Assembly: GCA_947488085.1 (NCBI GenBank)
Contig: CANKYI010000001.1
Span: forward strand, 930,001-994,000
Direction: 5' to 3'
Length of the DNA: 64,000 nt
From: an uncultured Erythrobacter sp.
Lineage (GTDB): Bacteria; Pseudomonadota; Alphaproteobacteria; Sphingomonadales; Sphingomonadaceae
A program made the position numbers and the translations under genes. The notes under the pieces are model-generated. The model searched no databases. It worked only from the letters and a program-made list of their open reading frames with translations, and was not told the origin of the DNA. The stretch's first letter is position 1, and every line of letters begins with the position of its first letter. Shown here one piece after another: positions 55,278 to 64,000 of this stretch.

Positions 55278-58057
55278 CCCTCTGGCTCGCTATCTGTATC
55301 GGGTTCCGGAGATGTCACATCCCCGCCGCCGCGCCGTTCAACCATTTCCTCAACGACGGCTTCTTCTGCCTCGTCCTCTGGCGTTTCGTCCTCGTCGATC
55401 TTGACTGCGCTGACGATCGTTTCGTTCTTGGCGACAGTAAACAAGCGCACGCCAGCGGTGTTTCGCCCCATCACCCGCAGACTTTCCAGCCCGATGCGGA
55501 TCAATTTCGCCTGATCCGTAACCAGCATCAATTGCTCGCCAGTTTGGACGGGGAAGCTTGCCACGACAGATCCGTTGCGGTCGATATTGTCGATATTCAC
55601 AACACCCTGACCACCGCGGCCGGTGCGCCGATATTCGTAGGAACTGGAAACCTTGCCATATCCATTGGAACAAACGGTGAGGATAAACTGCTCTCGCTCA
55701 CCAAGGTCAGCGAAACGTTCCGCGGTCATATCAGGCTCGCCCTCGCGTTCCGCCTTGTATGGCGCGAATTTGAGGTATTGCTCGCGTTCTTCTGGTGTTG
55801 TGCCGGTCGCGCCCAAAGTTGAGAGGGAGACGACTTCGTCACCTTCAGCCAGCTTCATACCGCGCACACCGGTTGAGGTCCGCGAAGTGAACTCACGCAC
55901 ATCTTCGGCTGCGAAGCGAATGGCTTTGCCCAATTGTGTAGACAGCATCACATCATCGCTTGGCGCGACAAGGCGCACGCCGATGAGCTTATCTGCGCTT
56001 TCCTCATCGAACTTCATGGCGAATTTGCCGTTTGATGGGATGTTGGTGAAGCTGTCCATCGAATTGCGCCGGACGTTGCCTTTTGCCGTCGCAAATACGA
56101 CCGACAACGCACCCCATTCCGCCTCATCCTCGGGCAGAGGCAGCACCGTCCGGATTGTCTCTCCATCATCGAGTGATGGCAGTAGGTTCACAATCGGTCG
56201 ACCGCGAGTGGTTGGGCCGCCTTCAGGCAGCTTCCAGACCTTCAGGCGATAGACCTTTCCTGCCGTGGAGAAGAACAGCACCGGATTGTGCGTCGATGTA
56301 ACGAACATCTCGGCAATGGCGTCTTCATCTTTGGTCGACATGCCCGCGCGCCCCTTACCGCCGCGATTCTGTGCTCGGAATGTGGAGAGCGGGGTGCGTT
56401 TGATATAGCCGTCCAAAGTGACCGTCACGACCATCTCATCGCGCTCAATCAGGTCTTCATCGTCGAGCCCATCCCAAGCAGGCGCGATTTCAGACACGCG
56501 CGGCGTGGCATACGTCGCACGGATTTCCTCCAGCTCTTCACGCATCACCGCATAAAGCTTCACGCGGTCAGCCAGTATGGCGAGGAATTCCTCAATCTTG
56601 TCGGCCAGCTCTTTCAGCTCATCGCCGATCTCATCGCGGCCCAATGCTGTCAGACGGTGGAGGCGCAGATCGAGGATCGCTTTGACCTGCCGTTCGGACA
56701 GGCGATAGCTGCCGCCATCCTGATCGGAGGTCGGCTCAATCGCTTCGACCAGTTGGATATATTGCGCAATATCGCCAATTGGCCATTCTTTGGCGAGCAA
56801 GCGTTCGCGCGCAGTCGCTGGATTGGGGGCACCGCGAATAATCGCAACGATCTCATCCAAATTGGAGACCGCGACCACCAGACCAAGCAAAATGTGCGCA
56901 CGGTCGCGTGCTTTGGCGAGTTCAAACTTGGTGCGGCGAGTGATGACCTCTTCGCGGAATTGGATGAAGGCTTGAATAAAGTCGCGCAGCATCAACGTCT
57001 CTGGCCGACCGCCGCGAATAGCGAGCATATTGGCAGGGAAGCTGGATTGTGCAGGTGTGTGACGCCAAATCTGATTGAGAACGACTTCTGCTGTCGCATC
57101 ACGTTTCAGATCGATGACGACTCTCACGCCCACGCGAGAGCTTTCATCGCGGATATCGGAAATGCCCTCAATCCGTTTTTCCTTGGCCGCGTCGGCGATT
57201 TTCTCAACCAGTCCGGCCTTACCCACTTGATAGGGGATCGAGGTGAAAACGATGCTTTCACGGTCACCGCGCCGGGTCTCAATCTCGTGCCGGCACCGCA
57301 TCAGGATCGATCCGCGACCAGTGGTGTAGGCCGATTTTGATCCGCTCGTACCCAGGATCAGCGGAGCCGTTGGGAAATCCGGACCCGGGATATATTCGAT
57401 CAACTCTTCCGATGTGATCGCCGGGTTGTCCATGAAGGCAAAGCAACCATCGATCACTTCGCCCAAATTGTGTGGCGGCACATTGGTCGCCATGCCGACC
57501 GCAATCCCGCCTGCTCCATTGACAAGTAAGTTGGGGAAACGGGCAGGGAGCACTGACGGCTCACGCTTACGCTCATCATAATTGGGCACGAAATCAATCG
57601 TGTCTTTGTCAAGATCATCAAGCAGCGTGTCAGCGACACGCGCCAAACGAGCCTCTGTATAACGCATCGAAGCGGGCGGGTCGGGGTCCATTGACCCAAA
57701 GTTCCCCTGACCATCGATCAAGGGCACACGCATCGACCATGGCTGTGTCAGGCGAGCAAGGGCATCGTAAATCGCACTGTCGCCATGAGGGTGGAAATCA
57801 CCCATCACATCGCCAACAATTTTTGCGCTTTTCACATAAGGGCGACCAGCGACGAAGTTACCAATCTTACTGGCGTAAAGGATCCGGCGGTGCACCGGTT
57901 TCAACCCATCGCGCACATCCGGAAGAGCTCGGCTGACGATGACGCTCATCGCGTAATCGAGATAGCTCGTCTTCATCTCATCGACGATATCGATGCGTTC
58001 GTATTCGTCCGATGGCACTGGTGCGGTTGGTTCGAGAATTTCGCTGTCGTCGCTCAA
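55274..58057 (-). CDS. gyrA: DNA gyrase subunit A
   Basis: A 927-residue type II topoisomerase subunit. The quinolone-determining region is HPHGDSAIYD (Ser94 and Asp98, the E. coli 83 and 87 positions, both in the sensitive form). The active Tyr133 is in MRYTEARL. The C-terminal DNA-wrapping domain has a gyrase box variant QNRGGKG. The start is TTG at 58057 (SDDSEILEP follows); no ribosome site is evident. Confidence 0.98.
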   Translation of the reverse strand: MSDDSEILEPTAPVPSDEYERIDIVDEMKTSYLDYAMSVIVSRALPDVRDGLKPVHRRILYASKIGNFVAGRPYVKSAKIVGDVMGDFHPHGDSAIYDALARLTQPWSMRVPLIDGQGNFGSMDPDPPASMRYTEARLARVADTLLDDLDKDTIDFVPNYDERKREPSVLPARFPNLLVNGAGGIAVGMATNVPPHNLGEVIDGCFAFMDNPAITSEELIEYIPGPDFPTAPLILGTSGSKSAYTTGRGSILMRCRHEIETRRGDRESIVFTSIPYQVGKAGLVEKIADAAKEKRIEGISDIRDESSRVGVRVVIDLKRDATAEVVLNQIWRHTPAQSSFPANMLAIRGGRPETLMLRDFIQAFIQFREEVITRRTKFELAKARDRAHILLGLVVAVSNLDEIVAIIRGAPNPATARERLLAKEWPIGDIAQYIQLVEAIEPTSDQDGGSYRLSERQVKAILDLRLHRLTALGRDEIGDELKELADKIEEFLAILADRVKLYAVMREELEEIRATYATPRVSEIAPAWDGLDDEDLIERDEMVVTVTLDGYIKRTPLSTFRAQNRGGKGRAGMSTKDEDAIAEMFVTSTHNPVLFFSTAGKVYRLKVWKLPEGGPTTRGRPIVNLLPSLDDGETIRTVLPLPEDEAEWGALSVVFATAKGNVRRNSMDSFTNIPSNGKFAMKFDEESADKLIGVRLVAPSDDVMLSTQLGKAIRFAAEDVREFTSRTSTGVRGMKLAEGDEVVSLSTLGATGTTPEEREQYLKFAPYKAEREGEPDMTAERFADLGEREQFILTVCSNGYGKVSSSYEYRRTGRGGQGVVNIDNIDRNGSVVASFPVQTGEQLMLVTDQAKLIRIGLESLRVMGRNTAGVRLFTVAKNETIVSAVKIDEDETPEDEAEEAVVEEMVERRGGGDVTSPEPDTDSEPEG

Positions 58058-58404
58058 AGCGTGGGCCGTTTCTGATTGTGTTTATGAGTGCTTTTCGAGT
58101 GGTTGCAATCTAGTTCTTTGCGCACTGAATGACCACTCGTCAGGCGTGAGAACGCGCCGATATGAACGCTTTTTCCACATTTGGGCCATTGGCCGAGGAC
58201 AAGTGACCGATGGCAGCGTCTCACTTTTCATATATTGCGCGTATGTGAACCAATAATGCGGGCCATTCAATCGCCGTTCAGCACGCCTCATCTACAACGA
58301 ATTGCAAATGTCGGGGCACTCGTTCAAATGAGCAGCCAGACATCTAACCCCCGCGCGATGGGGAGCGACCCGCGCGACACGAACATCCTTTGGAGGACTA
58401 TTGA
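58058..58404. other. Divergent intergenic region, gyrA and 441-residue protein
   Basis: About 347 bases without a credible gene. A strong ribosome site (GGAGG) sits 8 bases before the ATG at 58405. One DnaA-box-like sequence TTTTCCACA (58171-58179) occurs alone, so it is not evidence of an origin. Confidence 0.4.
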
Positions 58405-59730
58405 ATGAAAGCCCTTTTCTCGCGCAAGCGCGCATCATCGATGGCGTTGGCCTTTGCATTGGCGACCGGAACCGCGCTTGCCGCGACCGCGCTGATCCCT
58501 GCTGCCGCAAGCGCACAGGACGATGATGGCGGCGGTTACAGCGACGAATTCCGCGCAGCCTACGTGCCACTCGATGAGGCTCTTAAAGTCGAGGGTGCCG
58601 ATGTTTCGGCGTTGCGTCCGCAGATCGACGCTCTGATCCCGTTGTTGGGCACCAATGACGAGAAAATTGCCGGTGGCGGTTTGATCTTCAACGCCGGTAT
58701 CGCATCCTCTGATCGTGCGCTGCAATTGCAAGGCATGGAGTTGATGCTGGCCAGTGGTCAGGTTCCGGTTGAACAAACTGGTCGCTACAACTTCATCGCT
58801 TATCAATTGGCGAATGAAGCGAACGACTACGTGAAAGCGCGCCGTTATTTGCAGGGCGCTATCCAGTATAATTTCACGACAGACACGATCTCCGCACCCG
58901 ATCTTCAAATTGCGATGGCAGAGAACTTCTTTGCCGCGAACGAATTGTCTGCGGGCTATGAGTTCCTTGCTGGCGCGATTGCCAACCGTGAAGCGCAAAA
59001 CCTTCCGGTGGAAGAGCAATGGTATCGCCGCGGTGTCACCGTCGCTTATGAAAATGAGAGCGTGCCGCAGGTCTATGATTTCACGACAATGTGGCTCAGC
59101 GCGTTCCCATCGGCTGACAATTGGCGCGATGCGGTCAATCTGACACGCAATCTCAATGACTTCCAAGGACCTGAAATTCTCGATCTTTTCCGCCTCAGCC
59201 GCCGTGTTGGTGCGCTTCAGGATGCATCGGACTATGACTATTACGTCGAAGCTGCTGATCCACGTCGCCTTCCTAAAGAAGTTAAAGATGTGATTGATCA
59301 AGGAATGGCTTCAGGCATCGTTAGCGGCGACAATCTGTTCATCACTGAAGCGCTTGGCATTGCCAATGGCCGGATTGCCGCTGACCGTCGTGATCTGCCG
59401 GCATTGGAGCGCGATGCGATGGCATCGGGCGCTGGCTTGCGGACTGTGGTTGCCGCCGGTGACGCATTCCTCAGCTACGATGATTTCGCGAAATCCGCGG
59501 CGTTCTTTGAGCGTGCAGCGAGCATGCCGGGTGCAGACTCCAATCTGGTGCACACACGGCTTGGCATCGCGAAGATTGAAATGGGCGATTTTGCAGGAGC
59601 CCGTGAGGTTCTCTCGCAAGTCCAAGGCAACCGTCTGCCGATCGCCAAATTGTGGATCGCCTATGCGAATGAGCGTGAAGCGACAGCGGCACCTGCTCCA
59701 GCAGCACCGGCCGCGCCAGCGACCATGTAA
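58405..59730 (+). CDS. Secreted helical-repeat (TPR-like) protein of unknown function
   Basis: A 441-residue protein with a signal peptide (1-38, SASA-type cut near Ala-Ser-Ala-Gln) and a mostly alpha-helical body with repeated 30-40-residue units of TPR/Sel1 type, e.g. RGVTVAYENESV and AAFFERAASMPGADSN. The C-terminus is an Ala/Pro run. I do not recognise a named family. It stands alone between gyrA and a strong terminator, with a good ribosome site, so it is probably well expressed and periplasmic or outer-membrane linked. Confidence 0.65.
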   Translation: MKALFSRKRASSMALAFALATGTALAATALIPAAASAQDDDGGGYSDEFRAAYVPLDEALKVEGADVSALRPQIDALIPLLGTNDEKIAGGGLIFNAGIASSDRALQLQGMELMLASGQVPVEQTGRYNFIAYQLANEANDYVKARRYLQGAIQYNFTTDTISAPDLQIAMAENFFAANELSAGYEFLAGAIANREAQNLPVEEQWYRRGVTVAYENESVPQVYDFTTMWLSAFPSADNWRDAVNLTRNLNDFQGPEILDLFRLSRRVGALQDASDYDYYVEAADPRRLPKEVKDVIDQGMASGIVSGDNLFITEALGIANGRIAADRRDLPALERDAMASGAGLRTVVAAGDAFLSYDDFAKSAAFFERAASMPGADSNLVHTRLGIAKIEMGDFAGAREVLSQVQGNRLPIAKLWIAYANEREATAAPAPAAPAAPATM

Positions 59731-59753
59731 TCAGTCCGACTGGACCAACAAAG

Positions 59754-59790
59754 AAGGGCGCGCCGGATCACTCCGCCGCGCCCTTTCTTT
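59754..59790. terminator. Strong bidirectional terminator
   Basis: AAGGGCGCG (59754-59762) pairs with CGCGCCCTT (59777-59785); after a C-C mismatch an inner CGGA/TCCG stem closes on a 4-base loop. TCTTTT follows on the plus strand, and the A-rich left side gives the minus strand a T-tract. It separates the convergent repeat protein and NYN genes. Confidence 0.85.
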
Positions 59791-59807
59791 TGCCCATACC
59801 GGAACGC

Positions 59808-60536
59808 CTAGCGCAGGCGCTTCACATAGACTTGGTTGTCACTGCGCCGGTCAATCGAGAAATTGGGTAATGTATCGAACATGTCGGACAAGCTCTGGAA
59901 ACCGTAATTGCGCACATCAAAACTCGATCGGTTACCCGCGATCTGGCCGACCTGCTGTAGCTTGGCATAGCCTTTATCATCGCGCTTTGCCTCTGAATAA
60001 GCGGCAGTGATCAGTTCCATCAGATCATCATCCACCTCGCCGCTGGCCTCAGGTTTAGAGCTCTTTTTGTCGCCCGGCTTATCGGCCGCATAATTGGCAA
60101 TCAGCTGTTTGATGTCGATGAACCGAGTGCACACCGATTTGAAGGCTTGCGGCGTTTTTTGTTCGCCAAAGCCATAGACGATGATCCCGTCCTGCCTCAG
60201 CCGAGTAACAAGCGGGGTAAAGTCGCTGTCCGATGTCATAATCCCAAACCCATCGACCTTACCCTGATAAAGGAGATCAATGGCATCGATGGTCATCGCC
60301 ATGTCCGTGGCGTTCTTGCCTTTTGAAACATCGAATTGCTGTTGTGGACGAATGCCAAATTTGTTGGTGATCGTGTCCCAGCGGGCCAGATTGTCCTTTG
60401 CAAAATTACCATAGGCGCGGCGAATATTGACCTGACCCAGCTCCGCCATAACGGTCAAAACAGGAACAATCCCCTGCGGCGTGGTGTTGTCTGCATCGAT
60501 CAGCAGTGCGATGTTTTTAAGCTCAGAATTTGCCAT
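59808..60536 (-). CDS. NYN-domain protein with C-terminal LOTUS/OST-HTH-like region (LabA-like)
   Basis: A 242-residue protein. Residues 1-150 are a PIN-like NYN domain with acidic residues of the nuclease site (ALLIDADN at 10-17, MTSDSDFTPLV near 100-110). After a Lys/Glu linker, residues 170-242 fit an OST-HTH/LOTUS RNA-binding domain (DFRN...GFQSLSDMFDTLP). Family members are RNA-acting enzymes or regulators; LabA of cyanobacteria is one. Start taken at the ATG 60536. It follows carbonic anhydrase by 39 bases and may be in one operon with sbtAB. Confidence 0.8.
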   Translation of the reverse strand: MANSELKNIALLIDADNTTPQGIVPVLTVMAELGQVNIRRAYGNFAKDNLARWDTITNKFGIRPQQQFDVSKGKNATDMAMTIDAIDLLYQGKVDGFGIMTSDSDFTPLVTRLRQDGIIVYGFGEQKTPQAFKSVCTRFIDIKQLIANYAADKPGDKKSSKPEASGEVDDDLMELITAAYSEAKRDDKGYAKLQQVGQIAGNRSSFDVRNYGFQSLSDMFDTLPNFSIDRRSDNQVYVKRLR

Positions 60537-60575
60537 GGGCTCTACATGGCGATGCATAGGGGGAGGGGCAAGCGA

Positions 60576-61217
60576 TCAATCCTCGGGTAGGAATTCACCC
60601 GTATCCTCGTCGAGGGAGTAGAGCACGCCTTCACTTATAGAGAAATGTGCACCGCGCAATTTGAGCGAGCCGGATTGTTCCTTTTGCGAAAGCCACGGAA
60701 AGCTGCGTAAATTGCGAAGGCTTTGGCGGATCGCCGCAAACTCCATCGCCAATTCCGCCTTGCGCCCGCTAGTCCCATGTTTCCGAGCCACCGGTTCACG
60801 TGCTTCATCAAGCAATTCAATCCAATTGGCGATAAAGGCCCCTTCGCCATGAGGCTTGGTCTCAAAGCTTTGAGTAAGAGCCGCCTGACAACCGCCGCAA
60901 CGTCCGTGACCCATCACCACGATCTGGCGCACTTCCAGCATCTGCACGGCAAATTCCACTGCAGCGGAGACGCCGTGATAGCCGGGACTTGTCTCATAGG
61001 GTGGGACCAGAGCTGCAACATTGCGAACAACGAAGATATCGCCCGGATCAACGTCAAAAATCTGGGCAGGATCGACGCGGCTGTCTGAGCACGCGATAAT
61101 CATCAGCTTGGGATGCTGGCCCTCGGCAATGGTCTGCTCAAAGCGTGCGCGTTGGCGTGGATAGGTGTCTTCGCGAAAACGACGATATCCCTGTAGCAGT
61201 TCGGCAAATTCCGGCAC
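60576..61217 (-). CDS. Beta-class carbonic anhydrase
   Basis: A 213-residue zinc enzyme that interconverts carbon dioxide and bicarbonate. Zinc ligands Cys43, His104 and Cys107 are present, and the catalytic Asp45-Arg47 pair is in CSDSRVDP; GHGRCGGC is the second block. Start GTG at 61217 with a GAGAGG site. The position downstream of sbtA and sbtB links it to bicarbonate handling, by inference. Confidence 0.93.
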   Translation of the reverse strand: MPEFAELLQGYRRFREDTYPRQRARFEQTIAEGQHPKLMIIACSDSRVDPAQIFDVDPGDIFVVRNVAALVPPYETSPGYHGVSAAVEFAVQMLEVRQIVVMGHGRCGGCQAALTQSFETKPHGEGAFIANWIELLDEAREPVARKHGTSGRKAELAMEFAAIRQSLRNLRSFPWLSQKEQSGSLKLRGAHFSISEGVLYSLDEDTGEFLPED

Positions 61218-61250
61218 ATTCCTCTCCCGTAGTCAGGGAGAAAGGTTGGC

Positions 61251-61559
61251 CTAAAACCGCTCTCCCCGGATCACCTGTACATCCCACATGCTCAAGATGA
61301 AGCCGAAACTGGTAAGCATGGGGGCAAGGGTTTTGGCAAGCGCATCTGCTCTATCTTCCGCAGCTATGGTGAGGACAAAGACTTTGTCTGTGCCCATGAC
61401 GCTTTCCTGGCGCCAGCTTCCATCACGCCCTTTACCGCTGGTGACCGGAACTACGGTCCAGCCCGTGATCCCAGCATCATCAATGGCATCGGTCACACGT
61501 TTTTGCAGCGCTTTGTCTGTAAGTATCTCGATCCGTTTGCGGGTGACTGTTTCGATCAT
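61251..61559 (-). CDS. sbtB: SbtB-type PII-like regulatory protein
   Basis: A 102-residue PII-like ferredoxin-fold protein. The stretch SGKGRDGSWRQ near residue 42 corresponds to the T-loop, and a GWTVVPV strand precedes it. It lacks the C-terminal Cys-rich R-loop found in cyanobacterial SbtB. SbtB binds adenine nucleotides and gates the bicarbonate transporter. Its ATG overlaps the sbtA stop in an ATGA, so the pair is coupled. Confidence 0.88.
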   Translation of the reverse strand: MIETVTRKRIEILTDKALQKRVTDAIDDAGITGWTVVPVTSGKGRDGSWRQESVMGTDKVFVLTIAAEDRADALAKTLAPMLTSFGFILSMWDVQVIRGERF

Positions 61560-62542
61560 GGCATCGCTCCACTGGTGCCTGTCAGCAAGCTGGCAAAAGC
61601 GCTGATCAGGCCGATATTGATGAGCACGTTAAAGGGGAAAGTGATACTGAGCGACATCGTGAGGTAAATACCCGGATCAGCTTCGGGAAGGGCGAGCCGC
61701 ATGGCCGCTGGAACCGCTATATAGCTCGCGCTTGCGCACAGCACTCCAAGGACAGCGGCAGAGCCAGCATCAAGGCCGATGAGCACCCCAAGGCCTGTGC
61801 CAACTGCACCATTCACAATGGGTAGGAAGATCGCAATCGCGGTTAGCCGCCATGTAATTGCACGCGATTCCATCATACGCCGGGCCGCAATCAGGCCCAT
61901 ATCAAGCAAGAAGAGGCACAAGACGCCTTTAAAGCCCACTTCGAAAAAGGGCGAAACCTCCTCAAAGCCCGCAGGCCCGGCGATCATTCCGATAGCAAAG
62001 GCTCCGAGCAACAACACAATCGACGAATTGGTGAACACTTCATGCAGCATATCGCCCGTCGACTGGGTACCACCCGCGCTGCCCATGCCGCGAGCCAAGA
62101 GTAGGCCGCTGAGGATCGCGGGAGCCTCCATTGCGGCCATAACCGCCACCATATAGCCGCCCGGTTCACGAGATTGTCCCGTCAGGATTTCGACTGCGGT
62201 GACAAAAGTGACAACGCTGATCGAGCCATAATGCGCGGCGACAGCGCCGGAATTGATCCGGTCCAATTTGCCGAAGGTTTTCAACACTGCATAGGCGAAG
62301 AATGGCAGGATGAAGCCCGCAGCGATGCCTGCTCCCAATGCCGAAATCACAGTTGCATCGATCCCCGATTTGGAAACCGCCACGCCGCCTTTGATCCCGA
62401 TTGCCGCCATCAGATAGAGCGACATCGCCTTTGCGATGGGTTCCGGGATCGTGAGGTCGCTGCGCGCAAATGCTGCGGCGAGGCCCAGAACAAAGAACAG
62501 CACAACAGGTGATGTGAAGGTTTGGATTGCGGTGTCGAACAT
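61556..62542 (-). CDS. sbtA: SbtA-type sodium-dependent bicarbonate permease
   Basis: A 328-residue transporter with about ten helices in two inverted halves, matching the Sbt_1 family. The AAHYGSISVVTFVTA segment (near residues 101-115) and the late NGAVGTGLGVLIGLD stretch are the family signature regions. Sodium-dependent bicarbonate uptake is the known role in cyanobacteria; in a heterotroph it may support anaplerosis or pH control. First of four genes running sbtA-sbtB-carbonic anhydrase-NYN. Confidence 0.9.
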   Translation of the reverse strand: MFDTAIQTFTSPVVLFFVLGLAAAFARSDLTIPEPIAKAMSLYLMAAIGIKGGVAVSKSGIDATVISALGAGIAAGFILPFFAYAVLKTFGKLDRINSGAVAAHYGSISVVTFVTAVEILTGQSREPGGYMVAVMAAMEAPAILSGLLLARGMGSAGGTQSTGDMLHEVFTNSSIVLLLGAFAIGMIAGPAGFEEVSPFFEVGFKGVLCLFLLDMGLIAARRMMESRAITWRLTAIAIFLPIVNGAVGTGLGVLIGLDAGSAAVLGVLCASASYIAVPAAMRLALPEADPGIYLTMSLSITFPFNVLINIGLISAFASLLTGTSGAMP

Positions 62543-62672
62543 GCGGATCCGTTAATGAAGCATCAGTTGTAAACTACGCAACACCGCGCGGAACTATTCT
62601 GTTCCCAACTTGCGTGTTTGGATAGTTTCGCGTGTCTTGCGATTGACGCTGCGGCAGCCTAAATGGACGGGC

Positions 62673-63629
62673 ATGAACGATCTCACCAACACGCCCAAAC
62701 CTGCGTCTGACCCCGATCGCCCTCCGCGTCAGCGCAAGCCGGACTGGATCCGCGTCCGCGCACCGGTGAGCAAAGGGTATAATGAGACGCGCAAACTGAT
62801 GCGCGACCTTAACCTGAATACCGTTTGCGAAGAGGCCGCGTGTCCCAATATCGGCGAATGCTGGGACAAGAAACACGCAACGGTCATGATCCTTGGTGAT
62901 GTTTGCACGCGCGCCTGTGCGTTTTGCAATGTTAAGACGGGTATGCCGCGCGCCGTTGATCCGATGGAGCCGGAGAACACTGCGATTGCAGCGGCGCAAA
63001 TGGGCCTGAAGCACATTGTCATCACCAGTGTGGATCGCGATGATCTGCCTGATGGCGGCGCTTCGCAATTTGTAAAGGTGATCGAGGCTCTGCGCCGCAA
63101 TACGCCAGAGACAACGATTGAGATCCTGACCCCAGACTTCCGTAACAAAATGCGCCCTGCGGTGGAGGCAATTTGCGAGGCGGGGCCGGATGTTTACAAC
63201 CACAATCTGGAGACCGTGCCGCGGCTTTACCCGACGATCCGTCCCGGTGCGCGCTATTACGCATCGTTGCGGCTGCTTGAGGAGGTGAAGGCGCACAACC
63301 CGCTGATCTTCACCAAGTCTGGCATCATGCTGGGGCTGGGTGAGCAGCGGCTCGAAGTCCATCAGGTGATGGACGATATGCGTTCGGCCGAGGTCGATTT
63401 CATCACCATGGGCCAATATCTGCAACCCACGCCCAAACATGCCACAGTCGAAGAGTTTGTGACGCCAAAAGCGTTCGGCGCATACGGCTCTATCGCGCGC
63501 GCCAAGGGCTTCCTTCAAGTCGCCTCAAGCCCACTAACCCGGTCGAGCTATCATGCTGGCGATGACTTTGCGGTGATGAAGGCTGCGCGCGAGGATAAAT
63601 TGCGCAAAAGGGATCGTCTGAGCACCTGA
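62673..63629 (+). CDS. lipA: Lipoyl synthase
   Basis: A 318-residue radical-SAM enzyme that inserts two sulfurs into octanoyl groups, making the lipoyl cofactor (used by pdhB and others). Both cluster motifs are present: the auxiliary [13 protein letters not shown] near residue 52, and the radical-SAM [10 protein letters not shown] near residue 80. The C-terminal RSSYHAGD supplies the final serine ligand. Start is ATG 62673; a candidate promoter (TTGCGA 62637, TAAATG 62660) would make the message almost leaderless. Confidence 0.96.
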   Translation: MNDLTNTPKPASDPDRPPRQRKPDWIRVRAPVSKGYNETRKLMRDLNLNTVCEEAACPNIGECWDKKHATVMILGDVCTRACAFCNVKTGMPRAVDPMEPENTAIAAAQMGLKHIVITSVDRDDLPDGGASQFVKVIEALRRNTPETTIEILTPDFRNKMRPAVEAICEAGPDVYNHNLETVPRLYPTIRPGARYYASLRLLEEVKAHNPLIFTKSGIMLGLGEQRLEVHQVMDDMRSAEVDFITMGQYLQPTPKHATVEEFVTPKAFGAYGSIARAKGFLQVASSPLTRSSYHAGDDFAVMKAAREDKLRKRDRLST

Positions 63630-64000
63630 TGGTCGGCATTCGCGAAACCCGATCGCTGCCGTATAGTGCGCAGCAGATGTTCGACCTTGTCGCAGATGTG
63701 CGGCGCTATGGCGAGTTTCTACCTTGGGTGATCGCGACCCGTGTCCGCTCGGATAACGAGACTGAAATGGTCGCGGATATGGTTGTGGGCTTTAAGAGCC
63801 TGCGGGAAAGTTTCACCTCACGCGTATCGAAAGATCGCCCGCGCGAAATCGCGGTTCACTATGTCGACGGACCGCTATCTGATCTCAGCAACGTTTGGAC
63901 ATTTCACGAACTAGATGATCGCAATTGCGAGATCCATTTCGCTGTCGACTTTCAGTTCAAAAATCGCGTGTTTCAAGCAATGGCCGGGCAATATTTCGAC
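63629..64000 (+). CDS. COQ10/RatA-family START-like protein (partial, 5' end)
   Basis: The first 124 codons of a protein with a START/Bet v 1-like fold: a conserved RSLPYSAQQMFDLVADVRRYGEFLPW start and later a GPLSDLSNVWTFHELD segment. Members bind ubiquinone (COQ10-like) or, under the name RatA, were described as a ribosome-associated toxin; COQ10-like is more likely in alphaproteobacteria. It begins at an ATG overlapping the lipA stop. The rest runs off the window. Confidence 0.85.
   Translation, partial: MVGIRETRSLPYSAQQMFDLVADVRRYGEFLPWVIATRVRSDNETEMVADMVVGFKSLRESFTSRVSKDRPREIAVHYVDGPLSDLSNVWTFHELDDRNCEIHFAVDFQFKNRVFQAMAGQYFD

Noticed and set aside
58150-58167. GAAC...GAAC pair near gyrA resembling an SOS box
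   Set aside because: The half-sites are 10 bases apart, not the 7 required for LexA of alphaproteobacteria.
58171-58179. Single DnaA-box-like sequence
   Set aside because: It is alone, with no cluster of boxes or AT-rich unwinding region, so an origin is not supported.

Overview
The window is a stretch of chromosome from an alphaproteobacterium of the order Sphingomonadales, most likely an Erythrobacteraceae member (Erythrobacter, Altererythrobacter or Qipengyuania type). This is inferred from gene order and protein character: nuoG-N followed by birA, coaX, rnj and a DUF1467 gene; the trpGDC-moaC-moeA-lexA run; a pyruvate dehydrogenase E1 beta carrying its own lipoyl domain; and an alphaproteobacterial SOS box (GTTC-N7-GTTC). 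GC content is moderately high and coding density very high. I see no insertion sequence, prophage, integrase or CRISPR array.

Layout. 1-11257 (+): the end of the complex I operon (nuoG tail, nuoH-N), then biotin ligase, type III pantothenate kinase, RNase J and a DUF1467 membrane protein, mostly with 4-base overlaps. 11261-17932: a cell-organisation or signalling island with a TipN-like membrane coiled-coil protein (-), an Hpt-like protein without its histidine, a nucleotidyltransferase-like/membrane fusion, a DUF2336 protein and a histidine kinase whose phospho-acceptor histidine is replaced by proline. 17938-23701: gltA, gltX, comEC and lexA with its operator. 23913-33836 (-): moeA-moaC-trpCDG, a DUF2809 gene, proline iminopeptidase, a phosphodiester glycosidase lipoprotein, trpE and a PpiD-like chaperone. 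34108-39893: tpiA, secG, pyrG, a structured intergenic region, an Hsp20 gene with a ROSE-type RNA thermometer, grxC, a nitrilase-family amidase, DUF1178 and tRNA-Arg(CCT).

40198-47624: a dehalogenase/MFS pair, an MscS channel, an acyl-CoA dehydrogenase, ftsB and pdhA-pdhB. 47671-50956 (-): three Tad-pilus minor pilin genes (TadE, TadE, vWA-TadG). 51168-58057: a squalene-synthase-like protein, an EF-hand protein, trmFO, a YhhN protein, a TauD-type dioxygenase and gyrA. 58405-62542: a secreted repeat-like protein and a (-) cluster sbtA-sbtB-beta carbonic anhydrase-NYN/LOTUS protein, which looks like a bicarbonate-handling unit. 62673-64000 (+): lipA and the start of a COQ10/RatA-like gene.

The items most worth following are the signalling island in which two phosphorelay-type proteins lack the phosphorylated histidine, the RNA thermometer of hsp20, the sbtAB-carbonic anhydrase-NYN cluster, and a probable CTG start for the MFS gene. 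All assignments come from reading sequence and translations; no database search was run.
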